Source of the DNA: Pyrenula massariospora
Lineage: Eukaryota > Ascomycota > Eurotiomycetes > Pyrenulales > Pyrenulaceae
Direction: 5' to 3'
DNA length: 64,000 nucleotides
Assembly (NCBI GenBank): GCA_021030905.1
Contig: JAGFMI010000031.1
Coordinates: 161,334 to 225,333 of the forward strand
The notes beneath the pieces are model-generated. The model did no database searches. It was not told where the DNA came from and was given only the letters and a program-made list of their open reading frames with translations. This document shows positions 42,338-54,998 of the stretch, one piece after another. The translations under genes and the position numbers were made by a program. The stretch's first letter is position 1, and the number at the start of each line of letters is the position of its first letter.

Positions 42338-45300
42338 GTGCTACGTTAAAATTCCGCACGATGAAGGAAAGGTACAAAAAGTACCAGAGGCGAGGTGCCA
42401 CAACTGAGAATGCATTGCATGTCCTACAGCAGAAGATGTTAGCACCCTCGTTTTCAAGAGCTGGCAGGCCACCCCAGCCTCAAGGTCATGGGGGGCAGCA
42501 GTAAGCATTGTTATTCCCGTTAGAAGGGTATGGCGTTCTGCGAGAGGTATAGCCTTGGCCAATTGTGCTGGTCAATGAGGTAGGGTATGATTGAGGCTGC
42601 GAGGAGTTGATTTCAGCCCCTACATTCTGGGCTGAAATTGGCTGCTGCGGATGGGGTCGCTCGACCAAGAACGGCAGTTGAGGAGGATCATCAAGACCTT
42701 GTACCGCTCGGGTAGACGAGCCGCTGCAGGTATACCGCTTAGGTGGGAGGACGACGGGATCTTGCAGATCCCTCGGCGGGGCAGTGCCTCTAAGGAAACA
42801 GTTTAGTGGATCACCATGCCCACCCACCGACAACACAATCTGTATTCTCGGTTTTGAAGAAGATTGGAGATCGAAGGTACTGCGCGGTTCCATCGTTCAC
42901 ATCATTACTAGTAGAACGTCCTACATCGTGCTCTCCTTCGGGTGGCAATTGGTAGAAACTACATGCGCTCAATATCTCGGAAGGCTCCCTTTCTACTTTG
43001 GAAACGAATGAAGGTACGTCATATCTTAGCTGCTAACTCCTCTTTTGACGACTTCGTTCTATGCTCTTTCAGTTGTATAGTACTGGTAGCAGTGACGGCA
43101 TCTACTTCAAATCGATACTGTACATAGAGCGAGGTGGTATGGTTTAGCAAAGCGAGGCTGGAGTACTGGTGGTGATACAGCAGTAAACCGAGCAACAGTG
43201 CCTTTCATTATCGGTCGATCCTTCCATCTCATTAGTGTTGTCACGGTAGGTATCTCCTAAGTCTAAAACCTGAAATGGCTGATCTTTGCCTTCGTTAAAT
43301 TCCTTCGTCAATTCAGTACCGAGATGAGAGAGATTTTGAGAAGCCTGCTTTAGATTGATAAGCAGACCTTTAATCTACCTGAATTTAAGAGTCTTACTAC
43401 CAGTACTTTAAAGCCGTCCCTCATCGGCCACTTTAATGGGACGACGCTTTATAAGACACTGCTTTGAATGCATCGCATTTCGGCACTTTTTGCGCTCACT
43501 ACGTACACTACTTATGACCATTGGGTCCTGCCTGATGAAATTGCCAAAAGTCTACAAGACTATATTCATGTTGCTCTGGATAGACCAAGCTTTTCGATGA
43601 ACTACACTATTTGCGTCATTAATTGCCGTTCTGAAGTTCTTGCGATTCATTCTAGCGTGCTCAACGTACGTCTTCCTTTGCGGAACAGCGCACTCGAGAG
43701 AAGCCGCTGCATGAATTCCTTCGCTTATCGACCTAGAAGACTTGTCTAATGCACATGTGGTCGATGTCGTGCAGGCGAGACAGCCCACGAAGGTTAGAAA
43801 TTTCCAATAAGCTTGGAAGATACCTTGCATTCTTAGTAAAGGGACGTTTCGATTGCTTTGGTGTTGACGGATGGGTAGTCGTTACCGTCGTCTTCCTAGA
43901 CCGACATTTCTCACAATATCATAATGGTCTCTCCGCTTCCGAAGAGATCCCTCTTCGCCTCGGAAGATGTTAAAATATCGTAAGGACAACGTCTTTCACA
44001 GCCTCATCCAGAGCTATGAGATAGGGATTCTGCTGGCGAGAACAGCCTTCAGGGTACAGCTTACCTGCTCTCGCGTTGCATTAGCGCTCGCGGAAGCGCC
44101 CCATCCTAAACTTTCGGCGCCACGTGTAACGCTACTGCTCGATGGTTTAAGGCGTCAACTGCGCACTACTATTTTGCTCGACCCGCCTGGCTGGAAAACG
44201 CCAGCATACCCTACCAGTGCATGGACGGCCTGGAAGAGTCGAGATTTGTTTGCTTTTGAGGAATCGGCTGCCGAGCCCACCCTCAAAATCTTTGGGTGCG
44301 CTGGAAAATCCGAAGCTCCTTTGCTTTCATGCTTGGGCTATCTGAACCCATTAATCACTCTGAGCGGTCGGAGGGGTCTCGGTCGGTTGCCTTGCAAGAG
44401 CCGTTGGCTTGAAGAGAGAGCCGCCAAGAACCTACGTGTAAAGCGGCTTTGCCTCTATGGAGCCATTATTGGCGTGGTTACTGATAGACAATACTTCTTA
44501 AAGATAAAGCTCAACCAAGCATTCGAATTGTGCCGGAGAGTGACACCGTCGTTATGATAAATGTGAGCTCATGCCCTTGGATTCAGCAAATTGGTGGGAT
44601 AGCCACGCCTTCTAAGTCTTTGCGGAGCTGGTTTCTAGACAAATGTCTGCTATGTAGATGATGGCTGCCCGTACTACTTCTTGTGCATCAAGAAATAAGG
44701 GATCTCCTGCGGCAAGTCGGATCGGAACTTTGGAGTCGAGGTGCAACGATTGCTACCGTTGTGAAACCACCTTATCCTTGTCTCTAACTCTATTTTACCC
44801 TTTTCTTTTCCTTGTCTTGTTCACACTTCTAAATCCGCCATCTCTCACCCTACAAACCTGAACTGTAACGAAGTTGATCTCGGCTGCACATCCACCAAAC
44901 AAGGTGTCAAATCCTAGCGGTCTCTACATGCATCTTAGAATACGAACGGCGCAACCCATTCTAACAATACCAAAATCTCCTTTTCGTATTCTTTGCAGTA
45001 TATGAGGCAAACTTATGCGTCCGATGTAGACTCCCACGCTCCTGGGCGGAACTGTCACCTCAGTAACACTGGGACCCAAAACGGCTCTGGCTTCTACGAC
45101 ACCCCGCACAACGACGTGGGCCCAAGAAGCCGCGTCATGGTGCCATTACGGCAAGTGAGAGGACGAACGCGAGGTCGGCGGAAGTGTTTGGAATACCAGG
45201 CAAGGTCACAGAGAAGATGCAGAAAGCCATGAGTAATGCGGGAATCCTTGGATCTGCTTTCGAGCGCATGCAGCTTTTACTCTCAAGACAGGACACGGGA

Positions 45301-46127
45301 AGGTCAAGAGGGTCTGATATATTTCCTCTGAAGGATGTCTTCATGGAATGGTACGATTCAAGCGCTTTTTTATTAAAGTTGCATTTGGAAGAGCTGTCGG
45401 ATAATTCTCTCTGGGAAGTAAACTTCGGGACCGGTGGACATCAAGACGGGCCGCTTTTCTGCCTGATAAGCTTCAAGATGTTAGAGGTCACTTTGAATGC
45501 AAAAGAAGATTGCTATGGAATCACAGAACTCGCAGCACAATGAGCCATCTGTGTTGTACTTGAGAAGGGAAGAACAAACCTCCAGAAAACTGTAAGATAC
45601 ACCTCGTTAGCGCCTCGATAGACTCTGTTCCACATCTGGGGCCAGGCTCTGGCTTCTACTCCGTCCAAATGAACGAGTCCCACGAGAACACTAACTTGGA
45701 TATGGTGGCATGCCTGGATCGCGAGGGCGGACGAAGGATGAGATGGACGTTTTAGAACGCACGAACTTTGCAGGGGCGGATTTAGCGGTCGGAGTTTATC
45801 ACCATATCGACCCATTACAAATCCCTCCAGGATCATGCGTTTCTACCTGCAGTGCGCTTTATTTACTAGCTTGTCTAATCTACAACAAAATAGTCTGAAC
45901 CTAATAATGTGTCGGCTCCGAGCTGGATTTTCGGATCCGTGTGTCTACCATATGTATGGGACACAATGGGTAGGATTTCTTGTTTTTCGATGCGAATTGG
46001 TAACCGTGCTATCTTGCCGTACCTACAAAGGCCCTCAAGCCCCAGATCTTCCCGGATCTACTTTTTCAAAATTTGACATCTGTTCGCTAAGCTCTCCTTA
46101 AACCTCAATCTCAAGTCCACATATAGA
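42338..46127. other. 3.8 kb gene-poor stretch
   Basis: Frames at 42486-42893 (-, 135 codons, Pro/Ser/Gln-rich, ending NAYCCPP) and 43967-44557 (+, 196 codons) are the longest. Neither carries a known motif, and the second has overlapping frames. Shorter frames at 45184-45543 (+) and 45513-45836 (-) likewise cannot be named. The NmrA-like gene promoter lies at its right end. Confidence 0.45.
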
Positions 46128-47063
46128 ATGGCGCCCAGAAAGTCTATTATCTTCGGCCCAACTGGCCAGGTTGGGGCTGCGACAACCCGCGCAGTCCTCG
46201 AAGCCGGGGCGCTAAAGGTTGTTCTCGCTATGCGAGACCCCCAAAAACATATCAAAGACCTCGACGACGTTGATCAGGACTCATTAGAGCGCGTCCAAGC
46301 CGACCTTTCGCAGCCTGATACCGTCCGGGCTGCTGTTCAACAGACAGGAGCAAAAACCGCGTTCATCTACCTTGCCTTCGCTGCACCAAACCATATGAGG
46401 GGCACAGTCGAGGCACTTAAGGAAGGAGGGGTGGAATTCGTCGTTTTCTTGAGCAGCTTCAGCGTGAGAGACGACCCAAAGACGGTGACACAGGAGGAAA
46501 TCATACCCTATGCACACGCACAAGTGGAGATCAACCTCGAGGAAGTGTTTGGGAAAGGGCACTACGTGGCCGTCCGCCCGGCCTTTTTTGCAAGCAACGT
46601 ACTCAGGTGGGTGCACGAAGCGAAGTCCAGCGGGGAGGTAAAAATTCTTTGTCCAGATGTGAAATTTGATGGCATCTGCCCGGAGGATATCGGGGCTGTC
46701 AGTGGGGTGTTGCTTGCAAGCGAAGATGGGAGGGAATCTGCTCCGAAGCTCTGTGGTCCTCAATTGATCTCGCAGAAAGAGATGGTTGTTCTTATTGGAG
46801 CACGGTTATTAGGAAAGGAGGTTCAGGTGGGAGCTGCAACCGAAAAGGAGGGTTTGGAGGGGTATATTTCTGCGAAAGTTCCCGAGCCTGTAGCGAGGTA
46901 CCTGGTCAAAAGCCTTGGACGGGCGGCTTCTGGAGAAGTCGACCAGTACGCAAGTCCTATTTACGAGCCAGCAGTGGCTAATATCCGTAAGTACTCTGGA
47001 AAAGAGCCCATGACATTTTCGCAGTGGGTGGATAAGAACAGGGAAAAGATTCTCGCTGCTTAA
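46128..47063 (+). CDS. NmrA-like NAD(P)-binding protein
   Basis: A 311-aa single-exon protein of the atypical SDR/NmrA family. The dinucleotide loop GPTGQVG (residues 9-15, GxxGxxG) is followed by VVLAMRDPQK, where the Arg favours NADP. The middle includes FVVFLSSFSVRDD, and AHAQVEINLEE stands where classical SDRs have YxxxK, so the catalytic Tyr is absent, as in many regulatory NmrA proteins. YVAVRPAFFASNVL and the C-terminal substrate domain complete it. Members either reduce small molecules or act as redox sensors bound to transcription factors. Which applies here cannot be told. Intact and well bounded. Confidence 0.88.
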   Translation: MAPRKSIIFGPTGQVGAATTRAVLEAGALKVVLAMRDPQKHIKDLDDVDQDSLERVQADLSQPDTVRAAVQQTGAKTAFIYLAFAAPNHMRGTVEALKEGGVEFVVFLSSFSVRDDPKTVTQEEIIPYAHAQVEINLEEVFGKGHYVAVRPAFFASNVLRWVHEAKSSGEVKILCPDVKFDGICPEDIGAVSGVLLASEDGRESAPKLCGPQLISQKEMVVLIGARLLGKEVQVGAATEKEGLEGYISAKVPEPVARYLVKSLGRAASGEVDQYASPIYEPAVANIRKYSGKEPMTFSQWVDKNREKILAA

Positions 47064-47626
47064 CGAGTACGCCGGAGCGAGGGTTGTGCTTGAATGAGCA
47101 GATGACTACTACGACATCTTTGTATGGTAAATTCGTCTGAAAGATGCCTATAGCTTCCTATTGTGGATTGATTACAGTACAATGAAACCGATAGCTGAGC
47201 GTGAACATTTCACGCAAAATCCGCCCTATGATCATGTCCAGGCAATTTTCAGCGCCCTTCTCCTATGGTTTCTTTCCTTATTGAGTTTAGCGTATTTTCG
47301 AAAGGCTCCGCAAACAGCGGGTTTGTTCTCAATTCTACAGAAAAGGCCGTCAAAAATCAATGGTTTAGAGGTTGCTATTGATAGTTTAATTTCATTTCTC
47401 TTGGCTTATGCCTAGAAAGTATACCTTATGCCTGACTACCTAAGGCACTACCACCGCAGCTACCTTCCATTTTCGAAAACATGGCTATCACTTCCCATCC
47501 TCCCTTCAGTACCTCATTCATATATCCGTCAACTTCCCATCGCCACCTACCTTCTACAAACACTCCTACCTCCATCAAAACCATCATTGCAATCTCTTCT
47601 CTGTCAGTTCCATCCCCTCACACACC
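47064..47626. promoter_or_regulatory. Intergenic, promoter side of the second GNAT gene
   Basis: The NmrA-like 3' flank, then a strongly pyrimidine-rich leader at about 47440-47626 directly before the GNAT start codon. No gene supported. Confidence 0.5.
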
Positions 47627-48277
47627 ATGCCTGTCAGCCCTCCTGAGCCAACCGAGTTCTCCGCTTGGGCCTCTGTCTGGCGCGCCTTCGTCTCCCACAT
47701 GAATGCGACGCTGCCGGAGTCGCAGTTTCAGAATACCTGGTCGCGCATACACGACCCAGCGGGCGACCTGCATGCCCTTGTCGCGCGGGATGATAAGAGC
47801 GGCGCCATCGTCGGGCTAACGCACTACATTTTCATGACCCGCTCGTGGAAGGCTACTCCAGTTTTGTATATGGACGGTGCGTAAAGATTTTTTTGGATTT
47901 ATCTTTGTTGCTTCAAAAGGGGATTTTTGGCGATGTGCAAAGTTTTATGCTCTCTGGTTTATTGGTTGCTTTTCCCTTCGGACCTTATTTCCATTTCTCC
48001 TGTTACCTGGCTAACCAAGGCGAAATAAGACCTCTTCGTCCTCCCTGAAGCAAGAGACCGTGGCTACGGAAAACAGCTCCTTCTCGCCGTGGCGGCTGCC
48101 GGCGCGGTAAAGGGGTGTGATTGTCTACATTGGACCACTGGGCATGGCAACACTCTTGCTCAGCGCTTGTACGATGGACTTGCGACGAGTGACTTACGTT
48201 GGTATGTTATGGAGTTACCATTCAAAGGGAAGACAAACGATAGTAGAGCCGGAGAAGAAGATGGGACTGGAGACTGA
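47627..48277 (+). CDS. GNAT-family N-acetyltransferase (two exons)
   Basis: A 165-aa acyl-CoA-dependent acetyltransferase. Exon 1 is 47627-47876 and exon 2 is 48030-48277. The 153-bp intron is the longest found here (GTGCGT donor, GCTAACC branch, AATAAG acceptor). The join is frame-checked (498 nt) and reads PVLYMDDLFVLPEARDRGYG. The motif A part, RDRGYGKQLLLAVAAAG, matches Q/RxxGxG/A exactly. GLTHYIFMTRSW in the first exon and WTTGHGNTLAQRLYD near the end fit GNAT motif D and motif B, where an Asn/Tyr pair often contacts acetyl-CoA. Substrate unknown; not obviously a close relative of the GNAT at 256-1103. Confidence 0.87.
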
Positions 48278-48871
48278 AGATGGACTGAAGGAAGGGGAAG
48301 GCTGAACGCAGATCATAAATTTGAGGAACCGTTGCAACTGAAATCAGACCTGGAATCCGAGCTGGTAGAGATGGGTAATTTCTAGCTTGTGAGTAAAAGG
48401 TGTGGGAAGTTAAATTTGAAGCTGTTCTTTTAGATCTCTAGGTCAAGCTGTCGTTTTCAAGGCCCTTTCTGTGATCGCGACAGGTGTATCCCGAATACGA
48501 GCACTTAGAGCTTCTCGGATAAGATGGGCTGCATCATCGATGGAGCGTTTGGATAATCCGAAGTAGATATTGTAATGGAACATAAGGATGTGTTAAGTTT
48601 CCAATTTCCAATGCATTGATCTGCCAAGGCATCTGACCGATCCACGTGCTTTAAAAGGAAGTGCCTGGCGATTCTCCCCTGATCAGTTATGCTTTTTAAT
48701 ATCTTAAAATTTTATGTTCAGGCAGTCGTTGTAGTAGATCTCAAATAGAAAATCAGTCATTTAAACTCAAGAATTGGCTGGAAAGTTTTCTCTATGATAC
48801 CCGATCTTGCATCATCATTATGAATCTTATCTCGGGGGGTTTACTTTTTAATCGAGCCCGACCTATGTTTG
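48278..48871. other. Convergent 3' flanks, AT-rich
   Basis: Between the ends of the GNAT (+) and ceramidase (-) genes. Increasingly AT-rich from about 48540. No gene seen. Confidence 0.5.
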
Positions 48872-49819
48872 TCACTTGCTCTTCTCGTTACTGAACTCTT
48901 CCTCTAATTCTCTCACTATATCCATGAATCGGCTCGCGCTGATAGCGGTCAAGATATGCCACCATCCATGTAACTCAAACAGCCAGGCCCAAGGGAGTCC
49001 GACCGATTCTCTGAGGTTTCTGAGCTCTGTACAATACTCAAGGTCAACATTCCAAAGGACATAACCAACTATAAGTAGAAAGAGAGCTTTGCGCCCCTGC
49101 GCTCTCCATCTATAGCGCTTAGCTTCTGGTAACTCAGGTCTCAACCAATGAAAGAGGTAGATGACCCGTAGGGTTAAGAGAACCATGATACCGGCAAATG
49201 CTGTTGCGTGGTAGATTATTTTTCCAGTCCAAATATAGAAGATCGAAAAGAGTGAAAAGGCAATGATCAAGCTGATGTTGATAAGTCGAGCGTTGGTAGT
49301 CGAATGTCGAGCTGTTAAAGTACCTTGGAGAAGTGACCAAGCAAGACCGAGCATGGCGAGCTCATCGGCGAACTGAAGGGTATGGCGGAGGGACGCATGG
49401 AAAAGGAACGATGAGATGCCGAGGACCAGCAGACAGATAGACATAGAGTCTGATTTTGGCGCGAAAAGGCCATTGCTGCCAGAGCTGTACATTTGCCGAA
49501 GAGCAAAGTAGACTAACAGTGCTGGTGTCAGTGTCAAGAAGAATCGTCTCTCAGAATCTCTGACGATCCGAACATGTCTACTTAGTTCGTTGACCAGGCT
49601 GGAGGCGGACATACCGTAGGCGAGGTTTGTCAATGTGTTGATAAATTCGGCAAAATATCGAGTAATGCTGTAGTCTTCCTCGCAAAAACTTTTCTTCGAT
49701 CAGCCCTGCGACATTCAAAAGACATGAGGTGCTGCTTACTTTGCAGTGCTTGTTGGCGGGCTCCACGCTCCGTTCAATGCGTGACGATCGCCAGCAAAGT
49801 GGCGGTTGTGGTGACCCAT
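48872..49819 (-). CDS. Alkaline ceramidase (Ypc1/Ydc1 type)
   Basis: A 264-aa membrane amidase that splits ceramide into sphingoid base and fatty acid, expected in the ER/Golgi. Three exons: 49819-49740, 49688-49615 and 49512-48872; introns of 51 and 102 bp; frame-checked (795 nt). The first exon supplies GAWSPPTSTA, and the join gives NFCEEDYSITRYFAEFINT, the signature N-terminus of the family. The next join gives LTNLAYVYFALRQM. Metal-site histidines appear in SSFLFHASLRH and in the HGWWH block (ELHGWWHILTA). FADEL and about seven helices complete the fold. The region between 49513 and 49614 reads open but would insert a non-family peptide, so it is taken as an intron. Confidence 0.92.
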
Positions 49820-51363
49820 CTTGAATATCTTCCGACTTCCGTGGAGTCTAAACCATTCGGTGCTCGGAAAACCCCTCTCGTCGTTTTCCCTTACTGTGTT
49901 GTGCTTCGGATCGTCCCTAATAGAAAAGCTCGTGTGCACCTAGCTGAGGTAGAAAACTGTGGAGTTGGAAGAATTGTCAGCCGATTCTGCGCGTTCTGAC
50001 CCACGGAATACAGGGCCTGGTAGGGCAAGAAATTACTAGGTAAAAGACTTGGCGCAACACACCTCGGCCTACCTATCGCTCTTTTCTTATAGCCACCACA
50101 CATCAACATCAAATATTGCATATATCAGTCGAAAACGAACAATATAGAGAGTCCTCGAAACTTTTACTACCTGCGGAAAGATGACGTTAGTTGCGCAGGG
50201 ATCTGATGTATGCAGAGGTGTCTTATTGTTCGCCGATTAGGAGTTGAGATGAGGGTGGGCGCTCAAAGAATTAACACTATTTCCCATGACTATATCAGAT
50301 CAATACTCGGTCTGAGAGACCTATCGGACATCGCGTTATTAGCATCCACAATAAGAACTATGAGCTTGAAGTTAGCGTTCTGATGGAGAAGGTTATTAAT
50401 TAGTATTCTAAAGGACAATGCCTCTGCTCACGTAACGGAATACACTACAAATCCGGCTACAGAAATAAAGAATACAGGGAGTTATTGAGACAGATAGTGC
50501 TCCACGGTAGGCTCTTGATTTTATTGCTCCCGAAAAGGGACGAAGATTTATTAAATCTGTAAATAATGCTAAAAAAAAAGGAGCTGAAGGGTCGGAGCTA
50601 CGCTTGAATATATAACTTAAGACATTAGAACAGGCGTATAAGAATGAAAGCGTATTTCTCAGGACGATATTGGGGATCACTAGGACTGTCTTGCAATGGT
50701 CTTTTCGGAAATTTAAGCGCCGCCATTGTGATGTTGAATTCTTGTGGGCTACTGTTGCAGCACACTTAATGTTGTTTGGTCTATTTAGAAGGATCTGGAG
50801 CTAAACGTAAGAAGAAAGGAGGGATGGGTTGAGGGGAATGAGAAAAAGTGTGTGCAAGCCTTTTGTCATAATGACCTTCTAGTCTACCTTCGCTGTATAG
50901 GTCACACTGGCCTCCAAAATTTTCCTATGCTACGTTTAGAGTTGCAATTCGGTAGCTGCGCAGCACGTCGTCTTGTCACTAGCCTCAATTCGCTTACTTA
51001 CAGATTGTTCGATCAACACCCTAACAATTGGATATGAGGACGTTTATGAACCGCAGCGAGTACCACGCCTCCATCCCAATCATGTTGACCAAGATTCTTC
51101 ATATCTGACGCATGTTGTCTAGCCTGTGAGGACCACCGGTTTCGCTGGCGAGCCTTAACCTGGCCCAAATCAGACTCGATGAGAATCTAGCCTTCACCAC
51201 ACTTCTCTTGTTTCAGCACTAAATTCCTCGCCGTCGTACGCCCCGGCATGTTTTGCGGAAATACGGGAGCTTGCGTCGTGTATCTAAGATTCTCTCTAAG
51301 AGACGGGGAGATCAACGTAATAAGCCTTTGATGACTAAAGGATCATCTTCCTAGGCCTGTATC
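49820..51363. other. Intergenic, AT-rich in the middle
   Basis: Bases about 50150-50800 are AT-rich with very short frames. The left end holds the ceramidase promoter and the right end the HET gene 3' flank. No gene supported. Confidence 0.5.
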
Positions 51364-53518
51364 TTAGGAAGCGATGTGGGCTGTAATGATCTGCAGAACT
51401 CTCCAGCTCAGGTCCACGTACACAGCTCCCAATCCCTGTGAGCCTTGCCTATATCCAAGACCTGTAGTACCCGACATGCATTGCTCGGCATGCCGGTCGC
51501 GGCCTGGCGTGGCGTTTCTGTCAATGACTTCAGCAACATCTGCGCGGCCGAGGAGCATGAACGATGGGATTTCTTCGTCGGTCACTGATGTCTTTTTGGG
51601 TCGCATAACGATAGCAGCATCGCAATTCCAAAACCGTATGATGACATCGCCGGGCTTGGCCGTCGGCGGAACGAGGCCTGTCACATAGCCTGTGCCAAGG
51701 CAGATTCGAGGCGTTTGTTTGTCGGCATCCATATCAGCGCACATCCTCTCGAATTCGGGATAGCTAAAATATGGGGTCTCGGGCCGGTGTTCATTATGGC
51801 CAGCGCACCATGCTGTGATGCCCAGCTCACGGATACACCGGATCCGATCTAAATCTTCTTCTTCGTAACACCATATCTTTGCCGTATACTCCTCGTTAAC
51901 CCGCCGCAGGGTTTCCAAGTCTTCCGCCTTGTGGTAGTGGTCGACCCAACAGCTAGTCCAATCTTGCTGCGCGCGGGAGGATCCGATGAGAGACCAATAA
52001 TCAGGTCCTATTTGCACGATTTCGCCAGCTATGTATCCAATTGCCCTGATTACTGGAATTTTTAGCTCGTACTGGCCACAGTTAGCTCGATCACGCCTTC
52101 GACATAGAACCAAGATACGTGTGACTTACCATAGTGTGCCTGGCACTGGGAACTTCCTCCTCTACCTTTTGGCCCAGTGCGTCTTGAACTATGCCGGCCG
52201 TCCTCACGATACTGATGCGCCTCTCCTTATTGGGAGGGAAATCTACCTGTCCGTCCACGGCTTGTTCCATTTCATCACTCCCCAGCCGGATTGAGATGCG
52301 ACCTTCGATGTTTCTGGCTTGAAAGAACACGAAATTCACTACGCTCATCCAGATGTCGAAGAATGACTGGGAGTAGTCGACTCTGAGCGAGCCTATGCCT
52401 CGCCGAGATTCGTTTACGGATTTTGGTCTGGCGCTAGGGGACTTGTTACATTCTCTGAGGGAATCGTCCCTTTCGTCTTCCCCAACAAATGGATAGATGT
52501 CGTTAGCGCACCCAAGCAAGCCGTACACTCTATCCTTCGGCTCTGTGCATCCATATCTTGAGAATCTCTCGATCAAGCTTTCCAGCGTCATCTCGTTTGT
52601 GTGCCGCTTGTCCCTAGTCTCGAGGAGCCGGAGCATTGCCCCGTAGCCATTGGATTCGGTCTGTGGCAGGCCGTGTCCTGCAACTGGGAGGAAATCCCAC
52701 CGTCGGAAATCTTCGTACTTCCAGATCTCTGATCCGTAGGCGAATACAATCAATCGCGGTAGGCAAACTTCTTGCACAATCCACAAACGTGTCCAGTAGT
52801 TGCTTTCCGCAATCCGTGCAAAGGTACTCTGGTCAGGCTTGGGTGAGTATCGCATTCTGCCCACACCTGCAACAGCCGTCGCGAAGTGCTGCGTCCATCC
52901 AGCTTTCCACTCGAAGGACATGGAGCGGAGCACGTCTGCTGAGCTTGAGGAGTTCTTGGTGCCGAGCCAGGCCACAACATTAATAGCCCGCGTGTATATG
53001 AACGACATCAAGGGAAGCTGATGGTTACGCTCGGCTAGGTCCGCCTGATTAATGCAAATTGCGTCGGCCCAGACGGTAATAGGATATATGGGCGAACGTA
53101 AATGTAGTAGCGCAAATTGTAAATTGTGTCCAATGATAAACCGATGGCCATTCACGGTGAGAGCAACAGGATTGCTTGGTGTGATCTGAGACGATACAGT
53201 CCCCCGCCGCGGCGAGAAATCACTCAAGCGCTGTCTTAGAGATGTTGTGAACGGACTCCGCTGGTGATCAGGGGAAGTGCTAGAGGAAGAAGATAAGGAT
53301 CTGTCAGAGAGGAAGCAGGAAAGCTTCGAGTTATCCGGGTAGGAGCTCCCCCATGTGTATGAGAGCGCTACATACTTAGGCCTATCGACAAAGGCTGCTG
53401 AGTCGAGAGTGCACTTTAAAGGATCCTCGAACAGGCCAGGCGCAACGGTGAGAACGCGAATGGCGTCCACCCCTACAGGGAGGGGAGGGTACAAGAATTG
53501 GCTGTTGTAGTAGAGCAT
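51364..53518 (-). CDS. Heterokaryon-incompatibility (HET) domain protein
   Basis: A 698-aa protein in two exons, 53518-52130 and 52071-51364, with a 58-bp intron (GTAAGT donor, GCTAAC branch); frame-checked. HET-domain marks in order are YVALSYTWGSS (residues about 48-58), VWADAICINQADLAERNHQ (about 150), FIYTRAINVVAWLG and YWTRLWIVQEVCL (about 235). Then come SRYGCTEPKDRVYGLLG and a long C-terminal part ending in FMLLGRADV and GLGAVYVDLSW, the usual layout of HET proteins with a 'CxxPxDRVYGLL' block. A Ser-rich insert lies between the first two HET motifs. These proteins trigger cell death on fusion of unlike strains, or have other roles. The partner is unknown. It appears intact despite lying next to the decayed subtelomeric block. 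Confidence 0.93.
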
Positions 53519-54478
53519 AGCTACCTACTACAAATTATTAGGAACCGCTATTGTCATGCAACATGGCCACATGCTGAGGGAATGAGAGATAAGCAAGATA
53601 GCAGACTAGAGCTCTTTCTCAGCCTGATGCGAGGCGGAGCAATATTCCGTACCACCACCCCAAAACAGCCGCCATCCCACTTGACCACATAACTTCGAAA
53701 TTGAAATTCCGGTTGATCAAAGTTTTCATCAAATGCGAGTATTATTTGATTTTGAGCATGCCTCGCACCCTGTTACTGACCTGGAATATGAAAGGTCTAA
53801 TTTTCCCCCGTTTCCCGATGTACCCGGCGGTTCATACTTCAACTTCACACGCAGTGCCGAAACTTTAAATTCTGAATGTACTACATTCCTCATCATAATG
53901 CAAGCCCTTTCCTCATATAATTTGAATTTCAATAATTGTATTTGTAAACTCTCAAAATATGGTTTTGAAGTATGCAATACTTAAGATATTCAGGATGGTA
54001 ACTCGTCAAGCCCACTTAGATTCTAGGGTATACGAAACATTTTGCGGGGGCGCATGACTTGGAAATTCGAGATGCTTCTACCGGGATTCATGGTTGATGG
54101 TAGAAGAATAAACCTCTGAGATTTTAGGCGCTATACTTCGGGGTGCTACAATGCAGGGCTTGCGCTGACCTTGAACGAGAGCCCAGAAGAAGCAGATCCA
54201 AAGTTTGAGCGTTATTCGAAAGACTGGATCCCGCGAAACACTGGGAATATTCAATTCCATCTTGGTTGCAATGACACTCTGGCGGGTCCACAACGGCGGC
54301 AGTGAAAATTGCTAATATCTCAAAATTCAACTTATATCGTCTCTTTCATAACTTTTTGGATATCAAACGCAATTTCTATGTTAATGCTACAAATACACCA
54401 TCCACAGGAGATAAACTGAGGTTGTATATCTGACTCTCTACTCCTACAAGCTCATCGGGAATTCTAGGTGCAAGCCGG
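53519..54478. other. Intergenic, AT-rich
   Basis: HET promoter side, then AT-rich sequence up to the TPR relic. Frames under 85 codons only. Confidence 0.5.
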
Positions 54479-54998
54479 ATGTTGGGATACGCGAACATGC
54501 TCGGTAAGGAAAATCCCTACACGCTACTTTCCATTCTTTACCTCGCCCGGTTAAAATCAGCATTAGGCTAGCACAAGGAGGTAGAGAAAATGATCAGTGA
54601 GGGATTTCTGGTCGCTAAGCGCAACATCGGCAAGGATCACCTCGCTATACTCATGGCGAAGACATTCTATGCGGAAATTCTCACGAAGCTGGGGAGATTC
54701 ACCGAGGCAGAGAGCATTTTTACATGCTCATCGACAAGGCGCGGTATAGCTAACTTGCAGATGAGGATGGTGACCACCCAGACGGCTCTCGAACTTGTGG
54801 CGTCTGGCACAATGTTTGGAGGAGCAAGACAAGTTCGCAGAAGAGCCAAAGAGATGCGAGGAGCTTTTGGTGGGGATGGCTACCAATGACGGACAAGGCT
54901 TCGGTATGAGGCACAAGTTTCTGGCCAGATTGCAGCAGAAGATTGCTCGGCTACACGAGACGGTGGGGGAGACCAGAGGTAGGGCGAAGGCGGGTTAG
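54479..54998 (+). pseudogene. TPR-repeat protein fragment (kinesin-light-chain-like repeats)
   Basis: Remains of a TPR array of the kind found at the end of fungal NB-ARC proteins. Reading on the plus strand: NMLGKENPYTLLSILYLARL, a TAG stop at about 54570, then HKEVEKMISEGFLVAKRNIG and AILTKLGRFTEAESIF-type repeats (residues in one frame). After a frameshift near 54720-54800 comes WRLAQCLEEQDKFAEE, RCEELLVGM and LARLQQKIARLHETVGE. The Leu/Ala/Tyr spacing fits 42-residue TPR units. There is one stop and at least one shift, and no N-terminal domain remains. Direction is opposite to the NLR relic at the telomere. Confidence 0.7.

Noticed and set aside
43967-44557. A 196-codon plus-strand frame
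   Set aside because: No recognisable domain; odd composition. Kept only as part of the gene-poor island.
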